This document shows, in pieces, positions 48,708 through 57,335 of a DNA stretch of 64,000 nt (the first letter of the stretch is position 1; every line of letters begins with the position of its first letter). Position numbers and translations under genes: made by a program. The notes under the pieces were generated by a model. It was not told the origin of the DNA. It worked only from the letters and a program-made list of their open reading frames with translations, and did not search any database. The stretch comes from Saccharofermentans sp. (GTDB lineage Bacteria > Bacillota > Clostridia > Saccharofermentanales > Saccharofermentanaceae): the NCBI GenBank assembly GCA_024685385.1, contig JAIKVV010000028.1, positions 1 through 64,000 on the forward strand, read 5' to 3'.

Positions 48708-49241
48708 TTACTGCTCTTCGTTATCTTTTACTATCCTTATATCCCCGTAGTCACGGTACATGCCGTCAAGATCAAGACCGTATCCCACTATGAAAACATC
48801 CGGAAGCGTTATTCCGTTGTAATCAGCCTCTATATCGACCTTTCTGCCCAGGGGCTTGTCGAAGGCCGTACATATCTTAACCGATGCCGCTCCCCTGTCA
48901 ACCAGCATCTGCTTCAGAAGACTTAAGGTAAAGCCCGTGTCGATGACATCTTCAACGATCATGACATCCTTGCCCTTTACATCGACGCTCAAGTCTTTGC
49001 TGATCGTAAGCTTTCCCGTAGAAGACTGTCCGACATAACTCGATACCTTCATGAAATCGATCTCGATCGGCATCTTGAGAAGCCTTACGAGGTCTGCCGC
49101 AAAGATAAAAGCTCCCGTCAGAACGGGGATCACCAGGAGCGGTCTGTCACCGTAGTCGCGGTTGATATCATCGGCAACCCTTGCGACCATCTCACGGATC
49201 TCGTCAGCAGATATCAGTATCTCAGTTGTATCAGGCTTCAT
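48708..49241 (-). CDS. hpt: Hypoxanthine phosphoribosyltransferase
   Basis: 177 residues. Phosphoribosyltransferase motif VMIVEDVIDTGFTLSLLKQML, the pyrophosphate loop in LVIPVLTGAFIFAADLVRLL and FIVGYGLDLDGMYRD at the base-binding end. It salvages hypoxanthine and guanine with PRPP. It lies two bases after tilS and 13 before ftsH, the usual neighbours. Confidence 0.96.
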   Translation of the reverse strand: MKPDTTEILISADEIREMVARVADDINRDYGDRPLLVIPVLTGAFIFAADLVRLLKMPIEIDFMKVSSYVGQSSTGKLTISKDLSVDVKGKDVMIVEDVIDTGFTLSLLKQMLVDRGAASVKICTAFDKPLGRKVDIEADYNGITLPDVFIVGYGLDLDGMYRDYGDIRIVKDNEEQ

Positions 49242-49242
49242 A

Positions 49243-50739
49243 TCATTCCTCCGGGACTATCTCGACTTTAAGATATCTTCCTTTGTAGCCTTCCTCCAGG
49301 AACCTTTCACGCGACAGGGAATCAACGAAACCCGTTGCATGGCCTGCTCCCGGCAGCCAGAGGACATCTTCTCCCGAAGTCACCGCAAGAACCGATCTTC
49401 TTGCAGGACGGGGGACCTTCCTGTCGGCAAGGACATCCTTTAAGAGCTTGCTTCCCGTGCCTCCGGCCTTAGCGAATCTCAGATCCCCGGAATCATTCCT
49501 CAAATGCAGGTTTTTTCCCGCAAGTGAGGGCATGTCCGCAGGACAAATCCACGAGTGAATATTATACGCCAAATCATCGGCATTCTCAACGGCTGTATAT
49601 TTAATAATATAAGAAGTCCCGGGGATCTTCCCCGTAAAACCTTCGCAAAGTTCCATATCGACAGGCTCTCCGGATGTTATATATCCGGCATTTCCGGCAA
49701 GGGCGCAGGCAAGATCTCCTGTCTCACCTTCTTCTATAAAGCCCGAGAGATCAGCGAATCTCCAGAGTTTCCTTCCGAAAGGCATATCGACCGTAACAAA
49801 ACCTTCCTGATCTTCCCTGAGGATAAGATCTGATGCTTCTCTCATGTTTACGGCCTCAAAATCGGTCATGTTCCCGAAAGTCTCTTTCCAGAGGCGGCGG
49901 ATGACACGGGTAAAGACCGCTTCATGAAGATCCCTTACGGAAGATCCGACTGCCTTAAAGGATCCTATGGTCTTAAGAGCTTCCCCGTATGCTTCGTCAA
50001 CTGCCGTGTTGATGTAATCGCTGTCGGATGTGAGGAGTTTGTGTGCAGCAAGAAGAGCATCAGCCGGATCTCTTGAAATATTACTGCCTATAAATGGCAG
50101 GATCTTATTGCGCCAGATGTTGCGGGTTCCGATATCTTCGAAGTTGGTCTTGTCGGTCACATAGGAAATGCCGCTTGCATCGAGAAATTCCCTGATCTCT
50201 TCCTTGCCTGCGCAAAGGAGGGGTCTAATGATCCCGTCATTTAAGGGTCTCATTGCGGTCATGCCGTCAAGGCCCGATCCCCTGAAGAGATTCATCATCA
50301 TGGTCTCGGTAAGATCATCCGCATGATGGGCCGTCGCTATTACGGCTCCCTCGGTGTCCAAAGACTCCATGACTTCGCGGAAATATGAATATCTTACCCT
50401 GCGGCCGGCTTCTTCGACCGAGATGCCAAGTTCTTCTGCTGTCTTTGCCACGTCACATGATCTGACAAAACATCTTATGCCGAGCTTTTCGCAAAAAGCC
50501 TTAACGAAGGCCTCGTCATCGTCGCAATCGCCGGGTCTTAAGTTATGGTTAACGTGAGCTGCAACTATGTCGGAAGAGATCCTGCCGGTCTTTTTGAATT
50601 CATCGAGCACCGTAAGCAGGCAGACCGAATCGGGACCGCCGGAAAGACCGACCACGACAGCAGGAAAATCAGTAAGGCCATACTTAAGGCAGTAGTCGAA
50701 TACTTTGTTTAAAAAATCTTCTCTGTCCTTATCAGTCAT
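49243..50739 (-). CDS. tilS: tRNA(Ile)-lysidine synthase
   Basis: 498 residues. PP-loop VVGLSGGPDSVCLLTVLDE near residue 26, IATAHHADDLTETMMMNLFRGSGLDGMTAM and PLLCAGKEEIREFLDASGI; a C-terminal tRNA-binding domain follows. It converts the wobble C of the AUA-reading tRNA-Ile to lysidine, an essential step. Its start overlaps the dnaB stop by eight bases. Confidence 0.95.
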   Translation of the reverse strand: MTDKDREDFLNKVFDYCLKYGLTDFPAVVVGLSGGPDSVCLLTVLDEFKKTGRISSDIVAAHVNHNLRPGDCDDDEAFVKAFCEKLGIRCFVRSCDVAKTAEELGISVEEAGRRVRYSYFREVMESLDTEGAVIATAHHADDLTETMMMNLFRGSGLDGMTAMRPLNDGIIRPLLCAGKEEIREFLDASGISYVTDKTNFEDIGTRNIWRNKILPFIGSNISRDPADALLAAHKLLTSDSDYINTAVDEAYGEALKTIGSFKAVGSSVRDLHEAVFTRVIRRLWKETFGNMTDFEAVNMREASDLILREDQEGFVTVDMPFGRKLWRFADLSGFIEEGETGDLACALAGNAGYITSGEPVDMELCEGFTGKIPGTSYIIKYTAVENADDLAYNIHSWICPADMPSLAGKNLHLRNDSGDLRFAKAGGTGSKLLKDVLADRKVPRPARRSVLAVTSGEDVLWLPGAGHATGFVDSLSRERFLEEGYKGRYLKVEIVPEE

Positions 50740-52336
50740 CGATCAAACCGTCCGGGAAATCCGAATGTACGTCATCGAAAAGATCATCAATAGAATCATC
50801 TGCGCCGGAGCTTACATTAACAGTCTCCCGGTCATCATTATCAGCATCGCCGAACTTATAATCCGAAGCTGCGGCGCCCGCGTCAACAGTTCTGGTATAG
50901 GCGGACGATCCGGGCTTCATCATGCCGCTCTCCTCGGGGTCTTCTCCGATCTTGCGGCTCTCTTCAACATAGAATCTGGTCCTCTTGGCTTCCCACTTGA
51001 CGCCGACCTTGCCGACGGAACCGTGTCTGTTCTTGGAAAGGTAGAGATATGCGTTCTTTATCTCGGATTCTTCAGGCTGCGGGGTCTCGCTCTTGTTATA
51101 GTAGTCGGGTCTGTCAATGAAGATGACGGTGTCCGCATCCTGCTCGATGGCACCCGAGTCACGCAGGTCAGTAAGCTGGGGAGTGTGATCCTCGTTCTTG
51201 GCCGATGTACGGGACATCTGGGACAATGCAATGACAGGGATCTGGAAATCCTTTGCCAGGATCTTGAGGTTTCTCGAGATATCCGCGACCTCAGTCTGTC
51301 TTGATGCTTCCTTTCTTCCCGGCATCGTCATGAGCTGGAGATAGTCTACGATGACAAGACCCACCTTGGAATCTGCCTTCGCATTAAGTTCGGTCAGCTT
51401 GGCCTTCATCTTGATGGGGTTCATGTCAGAACTGTCATCGATAAAAAGAGGGAGCTTTCCGACCTTGATGACCGCTGCATTGAAGTCATTCATGACCCTC
51501 TCATCGTTGTGGTGCTTATAGGTGATATCGGGAACCGTAAAACGGGTCATTGTGGTATTTATGAGCCTGTTTCCGATCTCGGTCTTGGACATCTCAAGAG
51601 AAAATACTGCAACCGGGATATCAAGGGCAGCAGCATATGTCGCGATATTGATCGCGAGAGCAGATTTACCCATGCCCGGTCTTGCGGCGATGATATTGAG
51701 AGATCCGGGCCTTAAGCCTCCGAGCATCCTGTCGAGCCTTGAAAAGCCCGTCATGACCTTCCTGTTGTTATCATTCTTACCCGCAAGTTCGTTGCTGATC
51801 TCGTCAACGTTGACCTTAAGGATCTCTTTTATTACTTCAAATCCCTTGGTATCGCTGTCCTTTTTGAGACCGCTGATCTTCGCTACCGCATAGTCCGCGA
51901 TCTCGGAAGAAGAAACGCCCTTTGAAGGCATGTTCTTGAGTTCGTCAAGAGTCCTTACGAGCTTTCTCATGTCGCTTCTTTCGCGGATGATCTTAATGTA
52001 ACCGGCCACATTGGATACGACGGAAGGCTGATCTGCAACTTTGTAGATATATATGAGTCCTCCCGCCTTCTCGATGTTGCCGTTCTTGCTCAGCATGTCG
52101 GAGACGGTGAACTTGTCGATCTTTTCATCAGAGAGGAAGAGCTGGGTTATGGTATCGAAGATGAGACCGTTCCTCGGATCGGCAAAATCCTCTCTTACGA
52201 GGTGCTTGCCGACAGTCTCGTTAACGGCCTGATCCTGCCTTAAGCATACGGAGAGCAATGCCATCTCGATATCGATATCCGATGAGGGATTATCCTGTCC
52301 GTAATTAAGCAGATTGTTATCGAATTGCCTGTCCAT
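50732..52336 (-). CDS. dnaB: Replicative DNA helicase DnaB
   Basis: 534 residues. N-terminal helical domain (about 20-120) and RecA-like C-terminal domain with Walker A ARPGMGKSALAIN near 215, then FSLEMSKTEIGNRL, VIVDYLQLM and LTDLRDSGAIEQDAD. The last 90 residues form an acidic, low-complexity tail ending in FDDVHSDFPDGLIDD. It unwinds DNA at the replication fork. It follows rplI, as often in Firmicutes. Confidence 0.97.
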   Translation of the reverse strand: MDRQFDNNLLNYGQDNPSSDIDIEMALLSVCLRQDQAVNETVGKHLVREDFADPRNGLIFDTITQLFLSDEKIDKFTVSDMLSKNGNIEKAGGLIYIYKVADQPSVVSNVAGYIKIIRERSDMRKLVRTLDELKNMPSKGVSSSEIADYAVAKISGLKKDSDTKGFEVIKEILKVNVDEISNELAGKNDNNRKVMTGFSRLDRMLGGLRPGSLNIIAARPGMGKSALAINIATYAAALDIPVAVFSLEMSKTEIGNRLINTTMTRFTVPDITYKHHNDERVMNDFNAAVIKVGKLPLFIDDSSDMNPIKMKAKLTELNAKADSKVGLVIVDYLQLMTMPGRKEASRQTEVADISRNLKILAKDFQIPVIALSQMSRTSAKNEDHTPQLTDLRDSGAIEQDADTVIFIDRPDYYNKSETPQPEESEIKNAYLYLSKNRHGSVGKVGVKWEAKRTRFYVEESRKIGEDPEESGMMKPGSSAYTRTVDAGAAASDYKFGDADNDDRETVNVSSGADDSIDDLFDDVHSDFPDGLIDD

Positions 52337-52360
52337 GCTGTCTCCGCCCCGGTATATGTC

Positions 52361-52807
52361 TTATGCTTTAACTTTAACGTCTACTGTGATCTCGCAGGAA
52401 ACTTCGGGATGAAGCTTGACCCTGCACTTATATTCACCGATATTCTTGATGGGACCTGAGAGGACCACATGCTTCTTATCGATGTCATATCCATTATCCT
52501 TGAGAGCGGAAGATACATCCTGAGCCGTAACTGCGCCGTAGAGTCTTCCGTCCGCACCGCCTCTGGCTTCCACGGTCACTGATGAACCCGAAAGCTTGGC
52601 TGCGGTGTTATTTGCTTCTTCCAATGCTCTTCTTGCATGTTCTTCGGCTGCGCCCGTCTTGAGCTTTACATCATTGAGGTTGGCAGCGGAAACTTCACGT
52701 GCAAGTCCCTTCTTGAGCAGAAAATTCCTTGCATAACCGTCGGATACGTCAACGACCTGGTTGGCCTTTCCGACCTTCTTAACATCCTGTAATAGAATGA
52801 CTTTCAT
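52361..52807 (-). CDS. rplI: 50S ribosomal protein L9
   Basis: 148 residues. The start [30 protein letters not shown] is typical (shown in parts: [23 protein letters not shown]), with [10 protein letters not shown] in the C-terminal domain. L9 spans the surface of the 50S subunit near L1. It stands apart from rpsR by a terminator and before dnaB. Confidence 0.97.
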   Translation of the reverse strand: MKVILLQDVKKVGKANQVVDVSDGYARNFLLKKGLAREVSAANLNDVKLKTGAAEEHARRALEEANNTAAKLSGSSVTVEARGGADGRLYGAVTAQDVSSALKDNGYDIDKKHVVLSGPIKNIGEYKCRVKLHPEVSCEITVDVKVKA

Positions 52808-52833
52808 AAATGAGAGCCTCCTTAAGCTTTTGT

Positions 52834-52880
52834 AAAAAAGCCGGGCAAACCCTGAGGGATAGCCTCAAGACCTGCCCGGC
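52834..52880 (-). terminator. Terminator after rpsF-ssb-rpsR
   Basis: GCCGGGCA (52840-52847) pairs with TGCCCGGC (52873-52880), with an inner CCTGAGG/CCTCAAG stem. On the minus strand it ends in TTTTTTAC. It lies between rpsR and rplI. Confidence 0.75.
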
Positions 52881-52919
52881 GAATATCCTGTCTTCCGGAT
52901 CTTAATCGCCTTACGGTAA

Positions 52920-53183
52920 TTATCTCACGGTGAAAGGAAGAACAGCGACCTGACGGGCACGCTTGATAGCTGTTGTGAGCTCGCGCTGATGAATAGCGCA
53001 AGTTCCCGTCATACGTCTGGGCAAGATCTTGCCGTTCTCGGAAACATACTTCTTGAGTGTCTCGCCATCCATAAAATCGATAGCAGTCTTGTTTGCGCAA
53101 AACTGGCAAACCTTTCTGCGAGACCTTCTCTGTCTGTTACCGGAAAACTCTCTTCCTGTCTTAGGTGCTTTGTTTTCAGCCAT
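52920..53183 (-). CDS. rpsR: 30S ribosomal protein S18
   Basis: 87 residues. [17 protein letters not shown] begins the conserved core; [33 protein letters not shown] is the standard C-terminal block (quoted here in pieces: [28 protein letters not shown]). The Cys pair CQFC/C is of the zinc-binding type found in some S18 paralogues. It pairs with S6 on the platform of the 30S subunit. Confidence 0.96.
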   Translation of the reverse strand: MAENKAPKTGREFSGNRQRRSRRKVCQFCANKTAIDFMDGETLKKYVSENGKILPRRMTGTCAIHQRELTTAIKRARQVAVLPFTVR

Positions 53184-53201
53184 AAAATGATCTCCTTAAT
53201 C

Positions 53202-53771
53202 TTAAATCTCAAAGGGAAGATCTTCAGCTCCGGGACCCTCGGAAAAATCGTTGTCGGGTACCGGTGCCTGTGCGGGATCGATCGACGTCATCGGTGCGGT
53301 ATGAGCCTGCTGTGCGACAGAACCCGATGCGGGCTGTGTCTGGGCATATTCAACCGGAGCCTGTGCTTCGGGAACCTGAACGGGCTGACTCTGATACTGA
53401 GGTCTTGCCTGCTGATATCCGGGGTCATTAGCCTGTCTTCCGTTGGGTGCGCCGTTTGCGGAATCTACGAATTCGACATCTTCTGCAAGGACTTCGGTGA
53501 TATAGTGTCTCTGTCCGTTGTTGTCGTCATAGGTCCTTGTCTGGATGCATCCTACGATTCCGATCCTCTGACCGCGGGTAAAATACTTGCCGATGAATTC
53601 GGCTGTCTGACGCCATGCGACGCAGTTGATGAAATCAGCCTGCTTGTTGCCGTTGTTGTCCTTGAACTTGCGGTCGACTGCGATCGTGAAATTGCAGACC
53701 TTTACCTGACTCGTTGTTGCTTTAACTTCGGGATCCTTTGTTAATCTTCCGACTAATAAAACTTTGTTCAT
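53202..53771 (-). CDS. ssb: Single-stranded DNA-binding protein
   Basis: 189 residues. OB-fold NKVLLVGRLTKDPEVKAT to FVDSAN in about 110 residues, then a Gln/Pro/Ala-rich linker and the acidic tip EDLPFEI. In typical SSB the last residues are DDDLPF or similar, the docking site for repair proteins. The gene is between rpsF and rpsR as usual. Confidence 0.95.
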   Translation of the reverse strand: MNKVLLVGRLTKDPEVKATTSQVKVCNFTIAVDRKFKDNNGNKQADFINCVAWRQTAEFIGKYFTRGQRIGIVGCIQTRTYDDNNGQRHYITEVLAEDVEFVDSANGAPNGRQANDPGYQQARPQYQSQPVQVPEAQAPVEYAQTQPASGSVAQQAHTAPMTSIDPAQAPVPDNDFSEGPGAEDLPFEI

Positions 53772-53805
53772 CTTTGTTACCTTCCTCCAGTCAGTATCGT
53801 GTAAA

Positions 53806-54093
53806 TTACTCTTCTACACGTACAACAAGGAAACGGAGAACACCGTCAGTGATCTTGAGTACACGCTCAAGCTCTCTGGGGAATTCGCTCTCGGCAGTAA
53901 AATAAATCTGAACATAGTTACCGCTCGTCTGACCGTCAATCTCATAAGCAAGCTTCTGAACGCCATTATCGTCCAATGCATCAACCGTACCGGCGGATGC
54001 AATCTTGGTCTTAATGGATTCCAAAAGAGATTCACGCTTCTCCTGATCTAACTCAGGGTTCAAAACAGTAACCAAACGATATTTGTTTGCCAT
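53806..54093 (-). CDS. rpsF: 30S ribosomal protein S6
   Basis: 95 residues from the ATG at 54093, which is preceded by AAGGAGG; the frame could open 12 bases earlier. NKYRLVTVLNPELDQEKR, QKLAYEIDG and the VLRFLVVRVEE end are typical of S6. It heads the rpsF-ssb-rpsR transcript and with S18 may repress it through the leader hairpin upstream. Confidence 0.96.
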   Translation of the reverse strand: MANKYRLVTVLNPELDQEKRESLLESIKTKIASAGTVDALDDNGVQKLAYEIDGQTSGNYVQIYFTAESEFPRELERVLKITDGVLRFLVVRVEE

Positions 54094-54118
54094 GATCCTG
54101 TTCACCTCCTTCTGGTCT

Positions 54119-54214
54119 ATTGCGGCCCGGACCCTAATGCCCGGGCAAGGAACTGTAATATATATTAGTAAAACAGCATTGGAAAGAATACCACAGCCCC
54201 CTGTGGAAAGTCAA
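54119..54214 (-). promoter_or_regulatory. rpsF promoter and leader hairpin, palindromic spacer
   Basis: On the minus strand TTGACT (54214-54209), 18-base spacer, TATTCT (54190-54185). The spacer holds the perfect palindrome CCACAG-CCCC-CTGTGG (54191-54206), an unusual place for an operator. The transcript then contains a hairpin with TTGC/GCAA and CCGG/CCGG stems and a bulge (about 54150-54119), like the S6-S18 binding leader of other bacteria, just before the ribosome site. Confidence 0.6.
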
Positions 54215-54387
54215 GATATTCCTTCCCGAATCCTCAAACAAAAGACCGGAATAATTCCTCATTGTCACGTATTAAGTTCCCGAATAATCTTACAGGGATA
54301 TTGTACTATGAAGGCCCCTAAAAGTCCACATGTTTTTGAACATTTGTTCGGCATTTTAAGCCCTGCAAAGACCCCTTAAGACAGTAC
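54215..54387. other. Intergenic region without a visible gene
   Basis: Between the rpsF promoter and the terminator of the SLH protein no credible gene, repeat or RNA was seen on either strand; short frames lack ribosome sites. Confidence 0.6.
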
Positions 54388-54416
54388 GAAAAGAGCCGCC
54401 CAAAGGCGGCTCTTGA
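54388..54416 (-). terminator. Terminator of the SLH/LRR gene
   Basis: AAGAGCCGCC (54391-54400), loop CAAA, GGCGGCTCTT (54405-54414). On the minus strand a short TTTT follows. It is similar to the rpsI terminator. Confidence 0.75.
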
Positions 54417-54436
54417 AGGCATTTATCTTATCTTTC

Positions 54437-57199
54437 TCAGCCCTTCCCGTTAATGTACTTGTCGTACTTATAAAGGAAAGTTACCATCTGGCGTCTTAAG
54501 CACTTGCCCTGAGGCTGGAAGGTGCCGTCGTCGTAGCCTGCGAGGATCTTCTTTTCGGATGCCCAGAGGGTTGCAGTGTAGAAATAATCCGTCGTCTTAA
54601 CGTCAGAGAAAGGATTCTTCTTTGCCGTGGGCTTGGGCTTATTTGCCATCCTCCAGAGGAAAGTAACGGTCTGAGCTCTCGTGCAGACATTCTGAGGCTT
54701 GAAATTGCCGTCGGAATAGCCTGTGGTGATGCCCTTTTCGACTGCCCAGATCACCGGCTTATAGAAGTAATCGCTGCTCTTGACATCAGGGAACTTGCAC
54801 TTATCAGACTTGGTCTTGGGTTCACCCTGGAGCCTGTAAAGGAATGTTACCATCTGGGCGCGGGTGCAGTTGTTGGAAGGCTTAAAGAGAGTCTGCTTGT
54901 CGTAGCCTTTTACGACTCCCGCTGCCGTCAGATAATTGGTCGGAGCATACCAGAAATCCGATGTGTCCGTAACGTCCTTATAGAGGACCGTGACTTTGAC
55001 GGTCGTCTTTATGCCTGCTGCAGATGCCGTGATCGTAACCGTTCCTGCCTGCTTGGCCGTAACCTTGCCATTGGAATCGACTGTTGCGGTCTTGGTATCG
55101 GAAGACTTCCATGTAACGGTATCAGTTTCGCCTTTCAACGTTGCTCTGAGAGTAAGGCTTGCGCCGCACTTTAAGGATGCAGTCTTCTTGTCGAGCGTAA
55201 GGGATACCGTTCCGATCTTGACCTGATCGTCGTATTTAAGGGTCTGTTCCGTACCGAATTTGCTGAGCTTAAAAGTGATGACATCCTCAAATGTGCTCTT
55301 CGTTCCCTTCTCCTTTAATTCCAGGAGATTATCGCATGCGGAGATATCGAGCTTTTTGAGGCTGTTGCCCTGGCATTCGAGAGTTGCAAGAGCCGGGTTA
55401 TTGCTTATGTCGAGGGACGTAAGCTTGTTGTCTGAACAGATGAGCTTTTCGAGTTTCCTGTTCTTGGAGATGTCCAGAGTCTTGATGCCGTTCTTGCTGC
55501 AGTCAAGTATCGTAAGCTTTGTATTCTTGCTGATGTCAAATGATGTGATGCCGGTATTGGTTATGAGAAGGGAATTCAGCTCGGTCAGGTATTCGATACC
55601 TTTAAGCGATGTGACCTTATGACCTGAGACATTGATCGCTTCGGCAGCGGCGATCTCCTTTTTGTCGAGGTTTCCGTCCCCGCTCCTGTCGATGTATTTC
55701 CTTACATAATCCCTGAAAGTCTCGTTCGGGAAAGTATCCTTATTGATCTCCACGACGATATCATTGGATGTTTTCTTTACTTTTGTCCCGCTGTCGATCT
55801 TCAAGGTATAGCCGTCAAGGCGGTAGGACTTTCTGTCGGGATCGTAATTTGCTTCATCATATGTTTCCGACAGATTGACATTGTCGGAGATATCGATGCT
55901 CTTAAGATCTTTGTTTCCGTCACAGTAAAGTGCCGTGAGCTTGACGCAGCCTTTCAGGTTCAGGCTCTTAAGCTTGTTGTTGCTGAGGAAAAGACCGTTC
56001 AGCCTGGAAGTCATGCTGGCGTCCATCGACTCGATCTGATTATTCTCAAGATGCACATAGTAGATCCTGTCACATCCCGTAAGATCAAGTCCTTCGAGCT
56101 GATTCCGGTTTGCATCCACGGATACAAGCTGCTTGCAGCCTTTAATGTTGAGACTTGTGAGCTTATTGTTTGAGCAATCGATCTTCTTTAGATCTTCAAG
56201 ACCCGAAAGATCGAGTTTTTCCAACTGGTTTCCTCTGCAGGAAACATCGGTAAGGGCTTTGTTGTTCTTAATGGAAAGACTTGCAAGTTTGCAGTTCTCA
56301 CAATCAAGATCGGTAAGCGATCTGCATCCCGAAAGATCAAGTGCAGTAAGATCTTTATTTATGGCGCAATCTAATGTATTAAGTTTGGTCAGGTTCTTAA
56401 GATCAAGCGATGTGATTTTGTTCCAGCCGCAGTCCAGTTCCTCAAGGAGATCTAATCCTTTAACATTCAATGAGCTTATCTCATTGCCGGAGCAATCAAC
56501 ATACTTGAGTTTCTTGTTCTTAGAAAGATCCAGTTCACCCGTAATTTTGTTATTCGGGCACTCGAGCCTTTCCAGATCCGAGAAGATCTCTATGCCCTTA
56601 AGAGACGTTATCTGCTTTCCGCTGATCTTAAGTTCAGTGCAGTATGCCGCTTCGCTTGCTTCTATCTTGCCGTTTTTGTCGGCATCGTACATGTTGAAGA
56701 CATAGGACTTGAACTTGGCATCCTCAAAAGTATTGTCATCGGGATCGTTCTTGTCTGCGAGCACCGTGAAGTCGGTATATCCTCTGAAATACACGACGGT
56801 ATTGTTGGGGATCTTTCCTTCTTCATTCTGTCTCCTGATACAGTAAGTATATTTTTCTCCTGCCTTGAGACCTGTCTTATAGAGGCGGAAGTTATCCGTC
56901 TCATCGTAGTCTCTGTTGGCCCCGATCGTATCCATGTCACTGTTGTAGAGAGTAACCATGGGATCGTCTCCGCCTTCGGACCAGATGAGATAGTTGCCGT
57001 CCTTTTCGGGAGTCATGTGTATCCAGTAATATTCGTATTTCTTGAGATCGAGCTTTATCACGTCGCCGGGATAAAGGTCCATATATTTTGCTTCGGCATT
57101 TACTTCATTTGCAGGGACAGAAACAATTCCCAATGCAAGGACCGAAGCGAGGAATGTTACCGTGATACCGGATGACAATCCGCCTTTAAATTTATTCAT
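54437..57199 (-). CDS. Surface protein with leucine-rich repeats and three SLH domains
   Basis: 920 residues from the ATG at 57199 with AGGAGG just upstream; a frame 57 bases longer has no site. Signal peptide to about 35; a PPC-like domain (about 40-135); an EF-hand-like loop DADKNGKIEASE near 165; leucine-rich repeats of the ECxNNKIT/LDxSGN type to about 480; a second EF-hand-like DRSGDGNLDKKE and more repeats; a Big_2 domain (about 670-750); and three SLH domains at the end. It would be bound to the wall by its SLH part and may bind ligands or surfaces. Resembles internalin-like adhesins. Confidence 0.82.
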   Translation of the reverse strand: MNKFKGGLSSGITVTFLASVLALGIVSVPANEVNAEAKYMDLYPGDVIKLDLKKYEYYWIHMTPEKDGNYLIWSEGGDDPMVTLYNSDMDTIGANRDYDETDNFRLYKTGLKAGEKYTYCIRRQNEEGKIPNNTVVYFRGYTDFTVLADKNDPDDNTFEDAKFKSYVFNMYDADKNGKIEASEAAYCTELKISGKQITSLKGIEIFSDLERLECPNNKITGELDLSKNKKLKYVDCSGNEISSLNVKGLDLLEELDCGWNKITSLDLKNLTKLNTLDCAINKDLTALDLSGCRSLTDLDCENCKLASLSIKNNKALTDVSCRGNQLEKLDLSGLEDLKKIDCSNNKLTSLNIKGCKQLVSVDANRNQLEGLDLTGCDRIYYVHLENNQIESMDASMTSRLNGLFLSNNKLKSLNLKGCVKLTALYCDGNKDLKSIDISDNVNLSETYDEANYDPDRKSYRLDGYTLKIDSGTKVKKTSNDIVVEINKDTFPNETFRDYVRKYIDRSGDGNLDKKEIAAAEAINVSGHKVTSLKGIEYLTELNSLLITNTGITSFDISKNTKLTILDCSKNGIKTLDISKNRKLEKLICSDNKLTSLDISNNPALATLECQGNSLKKLDISACDNLLELKEKGTKSTFEDVITFKLSKFGTEQTLKYDDQVKIGTVSLTLDKKTASLKCGASLTLRATLKGETDTVTWKSSDTKTATVDSNGKVTAKQAGTVTITASAAGIKTTVKVTVLYKDVTDTSDFWYAPTNYLTAAGVVKGYDKQTLFKPSNNCTRAQMVTFLYRLQGEPKTKSDKCKFPDVKSSDYFYKPVIWAVEKGITTGYSDGNFKPQNVCTRAQTVTFLWRMANKPKPTAKKNPFSDVKTTDYFYTATLWASEKKILAGYDDGTFQPQGKCLRRQMVTFLYKYDKYINGKG

Positions 57200-57264
57200 G
57201 AGAGGCCTCCTGATATATGAAATTGTGTTGGAGATTCCCGCGGGGGTAAGCGGCAACTCCGGTA

Positions 57265-57293
57265 ATTATATACCAGCGGTCAGACTATATAAA
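57265..57293 (-). promoter_or_regulatory. Predicted promoter of the SLH/LRR gene
   Basis: On the minus strand TTTATA (57293-57288), 17-base spacer and a perfect TATAAT (57270-57265), 66 bases before the start codon. The -35 box is weak. Confidence 0.45.
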
Positions 57294-57335
57294 GAGCAAA
57301 AAGAGGCAAAAAGGACTGTAAAATGCGGTTTTTCT

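Noticed and set aside
52822-53109. Frames overlapping rpsR in other phases
   Set aside because: They overlap the clear S18 frame and the terminator and have no conserved sequence.
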